A stretch of 45,690 nt of DNA from Arcobacter sp. (GTDB lineage: Bacteria; Acidobacteriota; Terriglobia; Bryobacterales; Bryobacteraceae). Each line of letters begins with the position of its first letter. The stretch's first letter is position 1. Of the stretch, positions 1 to 7,542 are shown piece by piece. The stretch is from the NCBI GenBank assembly GCA_020723085.1, contig DYJN01000019.1, forward strand, positions 19,715 to 65,404, read 5' to 3'. A program made the position numbers and the translations under genes. Under the pieces are notes generated by a model. That model searched no databases and had not been told where the DNA came from. It saw only the letters and a list, made by a program, of their open reading frames with translations.

Positions 1-416
1 GCGACCGGCACATAATCCGTCCGTTTCAGGTCGAACGCCGCCGCCATGCGCTCCAGCGCCTCTTCCGGCACCACGCGCCCGCGCAGCCGGTTCCTCCGCC
101 GGCACTCTTCCAGCGGAACGTCGAGAAATATGGCCTCGATCTCGCAGTCGAGCAGTTCCGCCAGCCGGATCCATGCCCGCCTCTCCCGCCGCGTGATCGA
201 CGTGGCGTCGATCCAGGTCTCCTCCACCCCAGCAGCCGCACGCATCCGCACGATGTCCCGCAGCAGCCGGAACACCAGCCGGTTCACGTTCTGATTCGAC
301 TCATCGCCCGTGATCAGCGCCCGCATCCGGTCGCTGGAGAGCGCGTGGATGCCCTGCCTCTCGAGCCACGTGGTCTTGCCCGATCCCGGCAGACCCACCA
401 TCAGCGCCAGCTTCAT
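1..416 (-). CDS. P-loop (zeta-toxin/polynucleotide kinase-like) ATPase, C-terminus off the window
   Basis: The reading frame starts at an ATG at 414-416 and stays open to the window edge, giving 138 codons of an incomplete protein. Residues 8-16 read GLPGSGKTT, a Walker A loop right at the N-terminus, followed by SSDRMR, a WIDATSI strand and an FLDVPLEECRRRN segment. This layout is that of the small AAA_33/polynucleotide-kinase and zeta-toxin-like P-loop kinases, which phosphorylate a small molecule or nucleic-acid end. The substrate cannot be told from the sequence. It is divergent from the heparinase operon, with only 55 nt between the two start codons. No partner gene is visible on this side. 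Fold assignment is fairly sure; specific function is unknown. Confidence 0.75.
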   Translation of the reverse strand, partial: MKLALMVGLPGSGKTTWLERQGIHALSSDRMRALITGDESNQNVNRLVFRLLRDIVRMRAAAGVEETWIDATSITRRERRAWIRLAELLDCEIEAIFLDVPLEECRRRNRLRGRVVPEEALERMAAAFDLKRTDYVPV

Positions 417-436
417 TCTGTTCCAGTATCCCCGCT

Positions 437-465
437 TTGCCTGCCGGCCGAAACTGCGATAGATT
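437..465 (+). promoter_or_regulatory. Predicted sigma70 promoter of the heparinase operon
   Basis: TTGCCT at 437-442, a 17-nt spacer and TAGATT at 460-465. The start site expected 6-7 nt after the -10 element falls on or next to the ATG at 472, so the transcript would be leaderless. No Shine-Dalgarno is present before that ATG. Confidence 0.5.
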
Positions 466-471
466 CCGTGC

Positions 472-2403
472 ATGACCGGGTTGACCCGCCGTTCCTTCTT
501 CGCCTCTCCCGCGCTCGCCCTGGCTCAGCAGCGCCCAGCACCGCCGCAAAAGAAGCTGCTCCAGTCCCGCATCTCCGCCGATCTCCTGCGGAGTTCCATC
601 CGCGCCCGCGCCGAGTGGCGCCCCCGGCCTCCGGCTGACGACCGGACGGCGTGGCAATCCCTGCCGCTCGAGCTGAAGACCTCCATTGTCTCCTCGGCGG
701 AGGAGCGCCTGGGCCAGCCTTGGCCCTCGCTGCCCGCCAGCCTCTTCCTCGATTACGCCCGCACCGGCGTCCGCGCCCGGTATGAGGCCGTGCGCCGCTC
801 GCGGCGCAACCGCCTCACGCTGGCGGCGCTGGCCGAATGCATCGACGGACGCGGACGCTTCCTCGACGACGTGCTCGACGGCATCTGGCTCGCCTGCGAA
901 GAGTCCTTCTGGGGCGTGCCCGCGCACATCGGCGCGCAGAAGGCAGGCAACACGCTGCCGGACGTTCGCGAGCCGGTTGTCGATCTTTTTGCCGCGGAGA
1001 CCTCCGCCACGCTGGCGTGGATCGACTACCTGCTGGCGCCGCAGCTGGACCGCCTCTCCAGGGTGGCGCGCCCGCGCATCCACGGCGAGATCCGCCGCCG
1101 CATTCTCGATCCGTGCCTCACGCGCGAGGATTTCTGGTGGATGGGCTTCAGCGGCACGCGCGCCGTCAACAACTGGAACCCGTGGATCAACTCCAACTGG
1201 CTCAGCTCCGTGCTCCTGATCGAAACGGACCCGGAGCGCCGCGCCGCCGCGCTGCACAAGATCGTCCGCTCGCTCGATGCGTTCCTCGACGTCTATCACG
1301 ACGACGGCGGCTGCGACGAGGGGCCGGGCTACTGGAGCCGCGCCGCCGCATCGCTGTTCGACGCCCTCGAACTGTTGCGCTCCGCCTCCGGCGGCTCGAT
1401 CGACGTCTACGATATGCCGCTGATCCGCGAAATGGGCGCGTACATCTACCGCGCCCATATCGCCGGGCCGTGGTATCTGAACTTCGCCGATGCCTCGGCG
1501 CAGGTCCGGCCCGATCCCGTTCTCGTATGGCGCTACGGGCAGCGCGCGCGCGACGAACGCATGCAGGCCTTTGGCGCGTGGCTCGCCGGGCGCGAATCCG
1601 AGCCGGGCCGCCTGGCGGTGCAGGAGTCCATGTGGCGCTCGCTGCAGTCGATCTTCCACTTCGAGGACATCCAGGCCGCCTCCCGGTCCGCCCGCCCGCC
1701 GCTCGTCGCCGACGTGATCCTGCCCGGCACGCAGGTCTTCGCCGCGCGCATTCAGGAGGGCTCGGACCGCGGCTTCTACCTCGCCGCTCAAGGCGGCCAC
1801 AACGCCGAGAGCCACAATCACAACGACGTCGGCAACTTCGTCGTCTTCTGCGACGGCGAGCCCGTCTTCATCGACATCGGCGTCGAGACGTACTCGGCCA
1901 GGACGTTCTCCTCGCAACGCTACGAGATCTGGACCATGCAGTCGGCCTGGCATAACTGTCCCACGGTCAACGGCCACATGCAGGCGCCTGGACGGCAGTA
2001 CGAAGCCCGCAATTTCCGTGCGCAGCCCGGCAGTGTTTCCATGGAAATTCAGGCCGCCTACCCCGCTGAAGCCGGTTGCCGGCGATGGATCCGGGAACTT
2101 TCGCTCGACCGCCGCGCCAACCGGGTCACGCTCCGCGACGAGTTCGAACTCGCGCGCCGCCAATCGGTCGAGTGGAGCTTCATCACGAACCGCGCCGTGG
2201 AAGCCGCCGCCTCCGGGCGCGTCGTCCTTGGCTCGCGCTTCGCCCTGGCTTTCGATCCTGCATTACAGGCGCAGGTGGACGAACACAGCTCCGAGGACGC
2301 GCGGCTGCGGCCCATCTGGGGCCCCGCCGTCCGCCGCATCCGGCTGCGCCTGAACGCGCCGCCCGCCCACGGGACGTATAATTTCACCATCGGCCTCGCA
2401 TGA
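472..2403 (+). CDS. Heparinase II/III family protein, exported
   Basis: Predicted polysaccharide lyase-like protein of 643 residues. The N-terminus (TRRSFFASPALALAQ) has a twin-arginine-type RRSFF motif followed by a short hydrophobic stretch ending in Ala, so export by Tat is likely. An alpha/alpha-toroid region includes NNWNPWINSNW, typical of the family. The C-terminal beta-sandwich domain carries SHNHND at 447-452, which in heparinase II/III proteins supplies a catalytic or metal-site histidine, followed by the usual IDIGVETYSA and QSAWHNCPTVNG segments. Known members cleave uronic-acid-containing polysaccharides by beta-elimination; the substrate here is not deducible. Its stop codon overlaps the next start (ATGA at 2400-2403), so it is translationally coupled to the two sugar-metabolism-like genes downstream. 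Confidence 0.88.
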   Translation: MTGLTRRSFFASPALALAQQRPAPPQKKLLQSRISADLLRSSIRARAEWRPRPPADDRTAWQSLPLELKTSIVSSAEERLGQPWPSLPASLFLDYARTGVRARYEAVRRSRRNRLTLAALAECIDGRGRFLDDVLDGIWLACEESFWGVPAHIGAQKAGNTLPDVREPVVDLFAAETSATLAWIDYLLAPQLDRLSRVARPRIHGEIRRRILDPCLTREDFWWMGFSGTRAVNNWNPWINSNWLSSVLLIETDPERRAAALHKIVRSLDAFLDVYHDDGGCDEGPGYWSRAAASLFDALELLRSASGGSIDVYDMPLIREMGAYIYRAHIAGPWYLNFADASAQVRPDPVLVWRYGQRARDERMQAFGAWLAGRESEPGRLAVQESMWRSLQSIFHFEDIQAASRSARPPLVADVILPGTQVFAARIQEGSDRGFYLAAQGGHNAESHNHNDVGNFVVFCDGEPVFIDIGVETYSARTFSSQRYEIWTMQSAWHNCPTVNGHMQAPGRQYEARNFRAQPGSVSMEIQAAYPAEAGCRRWIRELSLDRRANRVTLRDEFELARRQSVEWSFITNRAVEAAASGRVVLGSRFALAFDPALQAQVDEHSSEDARLRPIWGPAVRRIRLRLNAPPAHGTYNFTIGLA

Positions 2404-3419
2404 TCACTTCAGAAGCTGAACTGGAAAGCGTGCTCTCCGCGCCGTCGGCCGCCGACATCGATGCCCTTGGCTCGCTGGAGGGTCCGCTGCTGATCCTCGG
2501 CGCGGCTGGCAAGATGGGGCCTTCGCTCGCCCACCGCGCGCGCCGCGCGCTCGACATGGCAGGCAATCCGGCGGCGGTCATCGCCGTCAGCCGCTTCTCG
2601 GACCCGGCAGTGCGCGCGCGCCTGGAAAGCTGGAATATCCAGACCATCGAATGCGACCTGCTCGAGCCGGGAGCGCTCGAACGCCTCCCCGACGCGCCCA
2701 ACGTGATCTTCATGGCCGCCCGCAAGTTCGGCTCCACCGGCAACCCGTCTCTCACGTGGGCCATCAACACCTATCTTCCGGGGCTGGTGGCGCACCGCTG
2801 GCGCGAATCGCGCATCGCCGCCTTCTCCTCCGGCAATGTCTATCCGCTTGTGCCCGTTTCCAGCGGCGGCGCCACGGAGCAGACGCCTCCGGAACCGATC
2901 GGGGAATACGCGCAGTCGGTGCTCGGGCGCGAGCGCCTGTTCGACCACGTCTCCCGCAACTACGGCACGCCTGTTGCGCTCCTGCGGCTGAATTATGCCG
3001 TCGAGCTGCGCTACGGCGTGCTGGTGGACATCGCCCTGAAGGTGCGGGACCGGCAGCCGGTGGACCTGAGCATGGGCCACGTGAATGTCATCTGGCAGGG
3101 AGATGCGAACTCGGTCGCGCTGCGCGCCCTGCACCGCGCCGAATCCCCTCCGTTCATCCTGAATCTCACCGGTCCGGAAACCTTGCGCGTCCGCGACATC
3201 GCCCGCGAGTTCGGCAGGCGCTTCGGCGTGGAGCCGCACTTCACCGGCGCCGAGCACCCCACCGCGCTGCTCAACGACGCCGCCCTCTGCCACCGCCTCT
3301 TCGGCTTGCCCTCGCTCAGGGCGCAGGATCTGATCGATCTGACCGCCGCCTGGATCCTGTCCGGCGGCGCCATCCACGGCAAGCCCACACACTTTGAAAT
3401 GCGCGAAGGAAAGTTCTGA
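2400..3419 (+). CDS. NAD-dependent epimerase/dehydratase-fold protein (extended SDR), atypical active site
   Basis: A 339-residue Rossmann protein. GAAGKMG at 34-40 is the GxxGxxG nucleotide-binding loop, placed after about 30 extra N-terminal residues. SSGNVYPL and the GEYAQSVLGRERLFDH segment match the SSxxVYG and YxxxK regions of extended SDR epimerases/dehydratases. However, the position four residues after the putative catalytic Tyr170 is Val174, not Lys, so classical SDR proton relay chemistry may be lost or altered. It overlaps the heparinase gene by 4 nt and is followed after 3 nt by the DHDPS-like gene, so all three are one transcription unit. Likely role: oxidation, reduction or sugar-nucleotide binding in the same carbohydrate pathway (inference). 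Confidence 0.82.
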   Translation: MITSEAELESVLSAPSAADIDALGSLEGPLLILGAAGKMGPSLAHRARRALDMAGNPAAVIAVSRFSDPAVRARLESWNIQTIECDLLEPGALERLPDAPNVIFMAARKFGSTGNPSLTWAINTYLPGLVAHRWRESRIAAFSSGNVYPLVPVSSGGATEQTPPEPIGEYAQSVLGRERLFDHVSRNYGTPVALLRLNYAVELRYGVLVDIALKVRDRQPVDLSMGHVNVIWQGDANSVALRALHRAESPPFILNLTGPETLRVRDIAREFGRRFGVEPHFTGAEHPTALLNDAALCHRLFGLPSLRAQDLIDLTAAWILSGGAIHGKPTHFEMREGKF

Positions 3420-3422
3420 ACC

Positions 3423-4391
3423 ATGACCTGGCTCGACCGCCTGCGCGAGGGGCTCGTCATCCCCGCCCATCCCCTCTGTCTCACCGCCGGCCGCAAGTTT
3501 GACGAGCCGCGCCAGCGCGCTCTCACCCGCTATTACCTCGAATCCGGCGCCGGAGGATTCGCCGCCGGCGTCCATACGACGCAGTTCGCCATCCGCTCCC
3601 CGGAGCACAACCTCCTGGAGCCTGTCCTTCGCGCCGCAGCGGAAGAGGCGCGCGGCACGGAAGCCGTCCTCGTCGCCGGCGTCTGCGGCGCCGCGCCTCA
3701 GGCGCTGCGCGAGGCTGAGCTGGCGCGCTCGCTCGGGTATCACTGCGCGCTCGTGTCGCTGTCCGCCTTGCGGGACGCCGGCATCGACGCCTTGGTGGCG
3801 CACATTGCGGAAATCGGCCGCGTGCTGCCTGTCTTCGGCTTCTACCTGCAGCCCGCCGTCGGCGGGCGCGTGCTGCCCTACGCCTTCTGGCGGCGCGCCG
3901 CTGAGCTCGATTGCCTCGTGGCCATCAAGATCGCGCCCTTCAACCGGTATCAGACCCTGGACGTCGTGCGCGCCGTCGCGGAATCGAGCCGCGCCCGCGA
4001 CATCGCCCTCTACACCGGCAACGACGACAACATCGTCGCGGACCTGCTCACGCCGTTCCATTTCAACGGAGTCTCGCTGCGGATCCGCGGCGGGCTGCTC
4101 GGCCAGTGGGCGGTGGGAACCAGAAGCGCCGTCTCCCTGCTGCGCCGCGTCCACGAAGGGCAAAACCCCGCGCTGCTGCTGTCTCTCGGCGCGCAGCTCA
4201 CCGACCTGAACGCCGCGCTGTTCGACGCCGCCAACGGCTTCCGCGGCTGCATCGCCGGCATCCACGAGGTGCTGGTGCGGCAGGGGCGCATGCAGTCGCG
4301 CGCCTGCCTGGATCCGGACGAAGATCTCTCACCGGGGCAGAAGGAAGAGATCGACCGCGTGATGGCGGCGTATCCGCACCTTCTCGAGTGA
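3423..4391 (+). CDS. Dihydrodipicolinate synthase family aldolase
   Basis: A 322-residue TIM-barrel protein of the DHDPS/N-acetylneuraminate lyase superfamily (class I, Schiff-base aldolases acting on pyruvate or keto-sugar acids). Lys169 in VAIKIAPF is the expected Schiff-base lysine and Tyr141 in GFYLQPAVGG the expected catalytic tyrosine. Their spacing of 28 residues equals that of Tyr133 and Lys161 in E. coli DapA. The glycine-rich and threonine positions near the N-terminus are less conserved than in DapA, and the genomic context is carbohydrate degradation, so a sugar-acid aldolase or dehydratase role fits better than lysine synthesis (inference). It is the last gene of the operon, 3 nt after the SDR-fold gene. 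Confidence 0.82.
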   Translation: MTWLDRLREGLVIPAHPLCLTAGRKFDEPRQRALTRYYLESGAGGFAAGVHTTQFAIRSPEHNLLEPVLRAAAEEARGTEAVLVAGVCGAAPQALREAELARSLGYHCALVSLSALRDAGIDALVAHIAEIGRVLPVFGFYLQPAVGGRVLPYAFWRRAAELDCLVAIKIAPFNRYQTLDVVRAVAESSRARDIALYTGNDDNIVADLLTPFHFNGVSLRIRGGLLGQWAVGTRSAVSLLRRVHEGQNPALLLSLGAQLTDLNAALFDAANGFRGCIAGIHEVLVRQGRMQSRACLDPDEDLSPGQKEEIDRVMAAYPHLLE

Positions 4392-4542
4392 CTCGGAGTC
4401 CCGCCAAATCCGCGCATCACGGCCACTCGTCTGGCAGCATTTCTCTGAGTTATGCCGCATCACGTGACGGACACGGCGGACGGCAGCGGAAAACAACCTC
4501 GGCCGCCAGAGACATGGCGAATTATTTCTCTCGCGTTTTGAT

Positions 4543-4553
4543 GCGCTTGCAAT
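4543..4553 (+). repeat. Direct repeat copy 1, GCGCTTGCAAT, upstream of the toxin gene
   Basis: An 11-bp sequence repeated exactly at 4569-4579, 26 bp further on. The pair flanks the -35 element of the toxin-antitoxin-chaperone promoter and lies just upstream of a palindrome, so it may be an additional protein-binding site. Confidence 0.6.
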
Positions 4554-4562
4554 ATTCCCTGC

Positions 4563-4591
4563 TTGACGGCGCTTGCAATCTGGTATCAAAT
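4563..4591 (+). promoter_or_regulatory. Predicted promoter of the toxin-antitoxin-chaperone operon
   Basis: TTGACG at 4563-4568, a 17-nt spacer and TCAAAT at 4586-4591. The -10 element is embedded in the palindrome at 4583-4596. A Shine-Dalgarno-like GGGAGAG at 4599-4605 sits 6 nt before the GTG start at 4612. The surrounding bases are visibly more AT-rich than neighbouring genes. Confidence 0.5.
4569..4579 (+). repeat. Direct repeat copy 2, GCGCTTGCAAT
   Basis: Second exact copy of the 11-bp repeat, lying within the spacer between the -35 and -10 elements of the promoter at 4563-4591. Confidence 0.6.
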
Positions 4592-4596
4592 GATAC
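4583..4596. promoter_or_regulatory. Palindromic operator, GTATCA-AA-TGATAC
   Basis: A perfect 6-bp inverted repeat with a 2-nt spacer covering the -10 element. MqsA-type antitoxins repress their own operons by binding short palindromes at this position through a C-terminal HTH domain, so this is the natural candidate for autoregulation. The link to the antitoxin encoded at 4989-5429 is inference from position. Confidence 0.55.
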
Positions 4597-4611
4597 TAGG
4601 GAGAGCGGCCA

Positions 4612-4992
4612 GTGAGCCGCTCTCCCCGGAAGCATTCCGATGCAGGCGGCCTGAGGGCGGCTCTGCAGGAGTTCAAGAAGGCGGCTGCGGCTGGAAGAGT
4701 GAGCGTCGAGCCACGCGTATATGACAGACTCATGGAATTGCCGCTCGCGGGAACATCACTGTCTGATGCGATCAGAAAAGTAGCCGGGGAGCTCTCCGAA
4801 CGCGATGCTGTTCCCATCAAGGATAATTGGGATCAGCGCAGCTTCGCCTTTCGGTACAATTCGCCGTCTATGGGTTGCGTGCTGTATGTCAAGTTTCGGC
4901 TCGAGGGCAGGAGACCTTTGGTGAAGCTTTATTCCCTGCATCCCTGCGACTATTCTTTGCTGGGTTTTTCCATGGATGGTTGGAAGTCATGA
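4612..4992 (+). CDS. MqsR-like type II toxin (putative mRNA interferase) of a toxin-antitoxin-chaperone module
   Basis: A 126-residue protein starting at GTG 4612, chosen because GGGAGAG lies 6 nt upstream. The core (about residues 18-110) follows the MqsR plan: an FKKAAAAGRV helix comparable to the VKKLVNAGQV helix of E. coli MqsR, a central helix, then WDQRSFAFRY and LYVKFRL strands. Tyr92 and Lys94 line up with the VYLKI strand that carries Tyr81 in MqsR, and Gln75 sits near where Gln68 would be. MqsR is a RelE-fold ribonuclease that cuts mRNA at GCU. This protein is longer than the 98-residue E. coli protein at both ends. Family identity rests on this weak similarity plus the unmistakable antitoxin next to it (4-nt overlap). 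It could instead be another RelE/HigB-like toxin. Confidence 0.68.
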   Translation: MSRSPRKHSDAGGLRAALQEFKKAAAAGRVSVEPRVYDRLMELPLAGTSLSDAIRKVAGELSERDAVPIKDNWDQRSFAFRYNSPSMGCVLYVKFRLEGRRPLVKLYSLHPCDYSLLGFSMDGWKS

Positions 4993-5429
4993 AGTGTTTC
5001 GACTGTAGCGAGGGACGGTTGAAGCGAACCGTCGCGAAAGTCCCGCACGAAATTCGCGGCTTGCAGTTTGAGGTGGAAGACGAAGTCCTCGTATGCAGCC
5101 ATTGCGGCGCAATCAGTGTTCCATGGGATCGCGTGGACGAGCACGGCAGGCGCGTGGATGCAACCTACCGCCGTCTGGCGGGGATTCTGACGGCGGATCA
5201 GATCCGGGAAGCGCGCCATCGCCTCCGGATGAGCCAGCGGGAGTTCGCCGGCTACCTGGGCGTGGGCGAAGCCAGCATCAAGCGCTGGGAGGCGGGCGTC
5301 CTGCCGGACAAAAGCAGCAGCGACCTGATCCGCCTGAAAACCGATCCGGACGAAGCCCGCAGAAATTACGACGCGCTCTGCCGCCGCCTGGGACTGCGGC
5401 AGCCAGAGCGTGTCAGGTCCGTCATCTGA
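4989..5429 (+). CDS. MqsA-like antitoxin: YgiT-type zinc finger plus HTH, with C-terminal extension
   Basis: A 146-residue protein starting at the ATG of the ATGA overlap with the toxin gene; a longer upstream frame exists but would run through the toxin. Cys3, Cys6, Cys36 and Cys39 form the N-terminal zinc site (C3, C6, C37 and C40 in E. coli MqsA). Residues 69-118 form an XRE-type HTH (RLRMSQREFAGYLGVGEASIKRWEAG). It should neutralise the toxin through the zinc domain and repress the operon through the HTH. Compared with E. coli MqsA (131 residues) there are about 18 extra C-terminal residues, 129-146 (ALCRRLGLRQPERVRSVI). In published toxin-antitoxin-chaperone systems such a tail is the chaperone-addiction segment recognised by the SecB-like partner, which is encoded next. 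Confidence 0.88.
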   Translation: MKCFDCSEGRLKRTVAKVPHEIRGLQFEVEDEVLVCSHCGAISVPWDRVDEHGRRVDATYRRLAGILTADQIREARHRLRMSQREFAGYLGVGEASIKRWEAGVLPDKSSSDLIRLKTDPDEARRNYDALCRRLGLRQPERVRSVI

Positions 5430-5469
5430 AGCACTGTGCCCATCCCCCTGCCCACTTGCCCGTGGCTGA

Positions 5470-6057
5470 ATGAGTCCTCATCCCGCGTCCCAATGTCCCG
5501 CCCCCTCAAAACCAAGGACCACCACGAATCCATTTCCCTTTCGGCAGCTTGATCCGAAGCTGAGGCAGGCTGCGGAATTCCAGCAACGCTCGGTTCTCGA
5601 CTCGATCCGGCTCAAGGAATTTTGCGCCCGCTCGGAGGAGCTTCCCAAGCCAGCCGGCGGCGTGCTCCGGCTCGATTTGCATCACGAGACGCGCAGCGGC
5701 GAGTTCAAGGAGGGCATCGCCCCGTTCGACGTCGACCTGAAGATGAAAGCCTTGCTGACGGGCGGCACGGAAGTCCCGCTCTTCGAATTGGATTGCCGCC
5801 TGGAAGCCAATTACAGGCTGGCGCCGGATTTTCGTCCTTCAGAGGAGCAGCTGGCCTCGTTTCGCAGAGCCAACGTCCTGTTCCACTGCTGGCCCTATCT
5901 CCGGGAGCTTGTGCACAACTCGCCCTGGCGCATGGGGCTCATGCTGCCTCCCTTGCCGCTGCTGCGGGTGGCGCCCGAACCCGCCGGGAGATCCGCCGCT
6001 GCGCCCGCCCGCAAGGCGCGGAAGAAGACGCGTCATCCGGCCAAGCGAATGGCGTGA
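5470..6057 (+). CDS. SecB-like chaperone of the toxin-antitoxin-chaperone module
   Basis: A 195-residue protein with a SecB core at about residues 40-168. The segment FELDCRLEANYRLAP followed by ANVLFHCWPYLRELVHNSPW and a PPLPLLR strand matches the SecB strand that ends before the ANILFPYARE helix and the Pro-rich tail. The first 30 residues are Pro/Thr-rich and the last 27 are basic and Ala-rich; both are probably disordered and absent from E. coli SecB. SecB holds unfolded proteins for export; SecB-like partners of TAC systems bind the antitoxin tail and protect it from aggregation and proteolysis. It lies 40 nt after the antitoxin, with no strong Shine-Dalgarno before the ATG, so its start is less certain. 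No other SecB gene occurs in the window. Confidence 0.82.
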   Translation: MSPHPASQCPAPSKPRTTTNPFPFRQLDPKLRQAAEFQQRSVLDSIRLKEFCARSEELPKPAGGVLRLDLHHETRSGEFKEGIAPFDVDLKMKALLTGGTEVPLFELDCRLEANYRLAPDFRPSEEQLASFRRANVLFHCWPYLRELVHNSPWRMGLMLPPLPLLRVAPEPAGRSAAAPARKARKKTRHPAKRMA

Positions 6058-6078
6058 ACGCGGCTCGATCCGCCCGGC

Positions 6079-7503
6079 TCACACCTCCGGCGCCGGCTGG
6101 CTCATCAGCCATTCGTGAACGCCTTCAGCCGCCTTGCGGCCCTCCGCCAGCGCCCACACCACCAGAGACTGTCCGCGCCGCATGTCTCCGGCTGCGAACA
6201 CGCCCGGCACGGATGTCATGAACCGCCCGTCCGCCTTCACGTTGCCGCGGGCGTCCAGCTCCACGCCGAGCTGCTCGAGCAGCCCGTTCTTCACCGGTCC
6301 CGTGAAGCCCATCGCCAGCAGCACCAGATCGGCTTCGTAAGTCTCCTCGGTCCCGGGCAGCGGCTCGAACTTCGGCGGCGGTCCCACGCGCGTCGTGCGC
6401 AGCGCGCGCACATGGCCGTTGCCACCGCCGAGAAACTCGAGCGTCGAGATGCCCCAGATCCGCTCGCCGCCCTCTTCGTGCGAGGTCTCGCTGCGCAATT
6501 GATACGGCCACAGCGGCCACGGCGTCTGCGGGCTGCGCTCGTTGGGCGGCATCGGCATGATCTCGAACTGCCGGATCGACTTCGCCCCGTGCCGGATCGA
6601 CGTGCCCAGGCAGTCGGCGCCCGTGTCGCCGCCGCCGATGATGATCACGTTCTTGCCCGCCGCGGAAATCCACTCGGACTCGGGAACCTCGTCGCCCGCA
6701 TTGCGCCGGTTGTTCAGCGGCAGGAACTCCATGGCGAAATGGATCCCCTTCAGCCCGCGCCCCGGCACTCGCAGGTCCCGCGGCTGCTCGGCGCCGCCGG
6801 CGAGCACGATCGCGTGGAACTGCTTCCGCAGCTCGTCCGCCGTCACGTCCACGCCCACATGGCAGCGCGTGCGGAAGGTGACGCCCTCCGCCTCCATCTG
6901 CGCCATGCGGCGGTCGATGTGACGCTTCTCCATCTTGAAATCCGGGATTCCGTACCGCAGCAGCCCGCCAATGCGGTCCGCCTTCTCGAACACGGTGACC
7001 AGATGGCCCTTGCGCGCCAGTTGCTGCGCCGCCGCCAGCCCCGCCGGTCCCGACCCGATCACCGCCACGCGCTTGCCCGTCCGCTCCAGCGGCGGCTCGG
7101 GCAGGATCCAGCCTTCCGCCCACCCGCGGTCGATGATCGCGCGCTCGATCGACTTGATCGACACCGGCGGCTCGTTGATCCCCAGCACGCAGGAAGCTTC
7201 GCACGGCGCCGGGCAGATGCGCGACGTGAACTCGGGGAAATTGTTCGTCGCGTGCAGCTCGCGCAGCGCCTCCCGCCAGCGCCCTTTGTAGACGAGATCG
7301 TTCCAGTCGGGAATCAGGTTCGTCAACGGGCAGCCCGTGTGGCAGAACGGCACGCCGCAGTCCATGCACCGCGCGCCCTGCTTGCGCGCCCGGTCCTCCG
7401 GCAGCGGCACGTACACTTCGAACCAGTCGCGGACGCGCTCCTCCACCGGACGCCGCCCGAACGTCTCCCTCGGATATTCCTTGAAGCCCGTCGGCTTACC
7501 CAC
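6079..7503 (-). CDS. gltD: Glutamate synthase small (beta) subunit
   Basis: 474 residues, full length for GltD. The N-terminal cysteine-rich domain ([15 protein letters not shown], then CPAPCEASC) binds two [4Fe-4S] clusters. [18 protein letters not shown] is the FAD-binding loop and [14 protein letters not shown] the NADPH-binding loop. The subunit passes electrons from NADPH through FAD and iron-sulfur clusters to GltB, which makes two glutamates from glutamine and 2-oxoglutarate in the cytoplasm. It follows gltB on the same strand after 39 nt, an arrangement consistent with one operon. It is convergent with the SecB-like gene, leaving only 21 nt between the two stops. Confidence 0.97.
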   Translation of the reverse strand: MGKPTGFKEYPRETFGRRPVEERVRDWFEVYVPLPEDRARKQGARCMDCGVPFCHTGCPLTNLIPDWNDLVYKGRWREALRELHATNNFPEFTSRICPAPCEASCVLGINEPPVSIKSIERAIIDRGWAEGWILPEPPLERTGKRVAVIGSGPAGLAAAQQLARKGHLVTVFEKADRIGGLLRYGIPDFKMEKRHIDRRMAQMEAEGVTFRTRCHVGVDVTADELRKQFHAIVLAGGAEQPRDLRVPGRGLKGIHFAMEFLPLNNRRNAGDEVPESEWISAAGKNVIIIGGGDTGADCLGTSIRHGAKSIRQFEIMPMPPNERSPQTPWPLWPYQLRSETSHEEGGERIWGISTLEFLGGGNGHVRALRTTRVGPPPKFEPLPGTEETYEADLVLLAMGFTGPVKNGLLEQLGVELDARGNVKADGRFMTSVPGVFAAGDMRRGQSLVVWALAEGRKAAEGVHEWLMSQPAPEV

Positions 7504-7542
7504 GCCTGACCTCCCGGAAAATGACCCTCGCCCAGCCTCTTC

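Noticed and set aside
301-2163. Very long open frame on the minus strand opposite the heparinase gene
   Set aside because: It has no recognisable domain, its composition is typical of a high-GC antisense frame (Ala/Arg/Gly-rich), and the plus-strand gene has clear family motifs and operon coupling.
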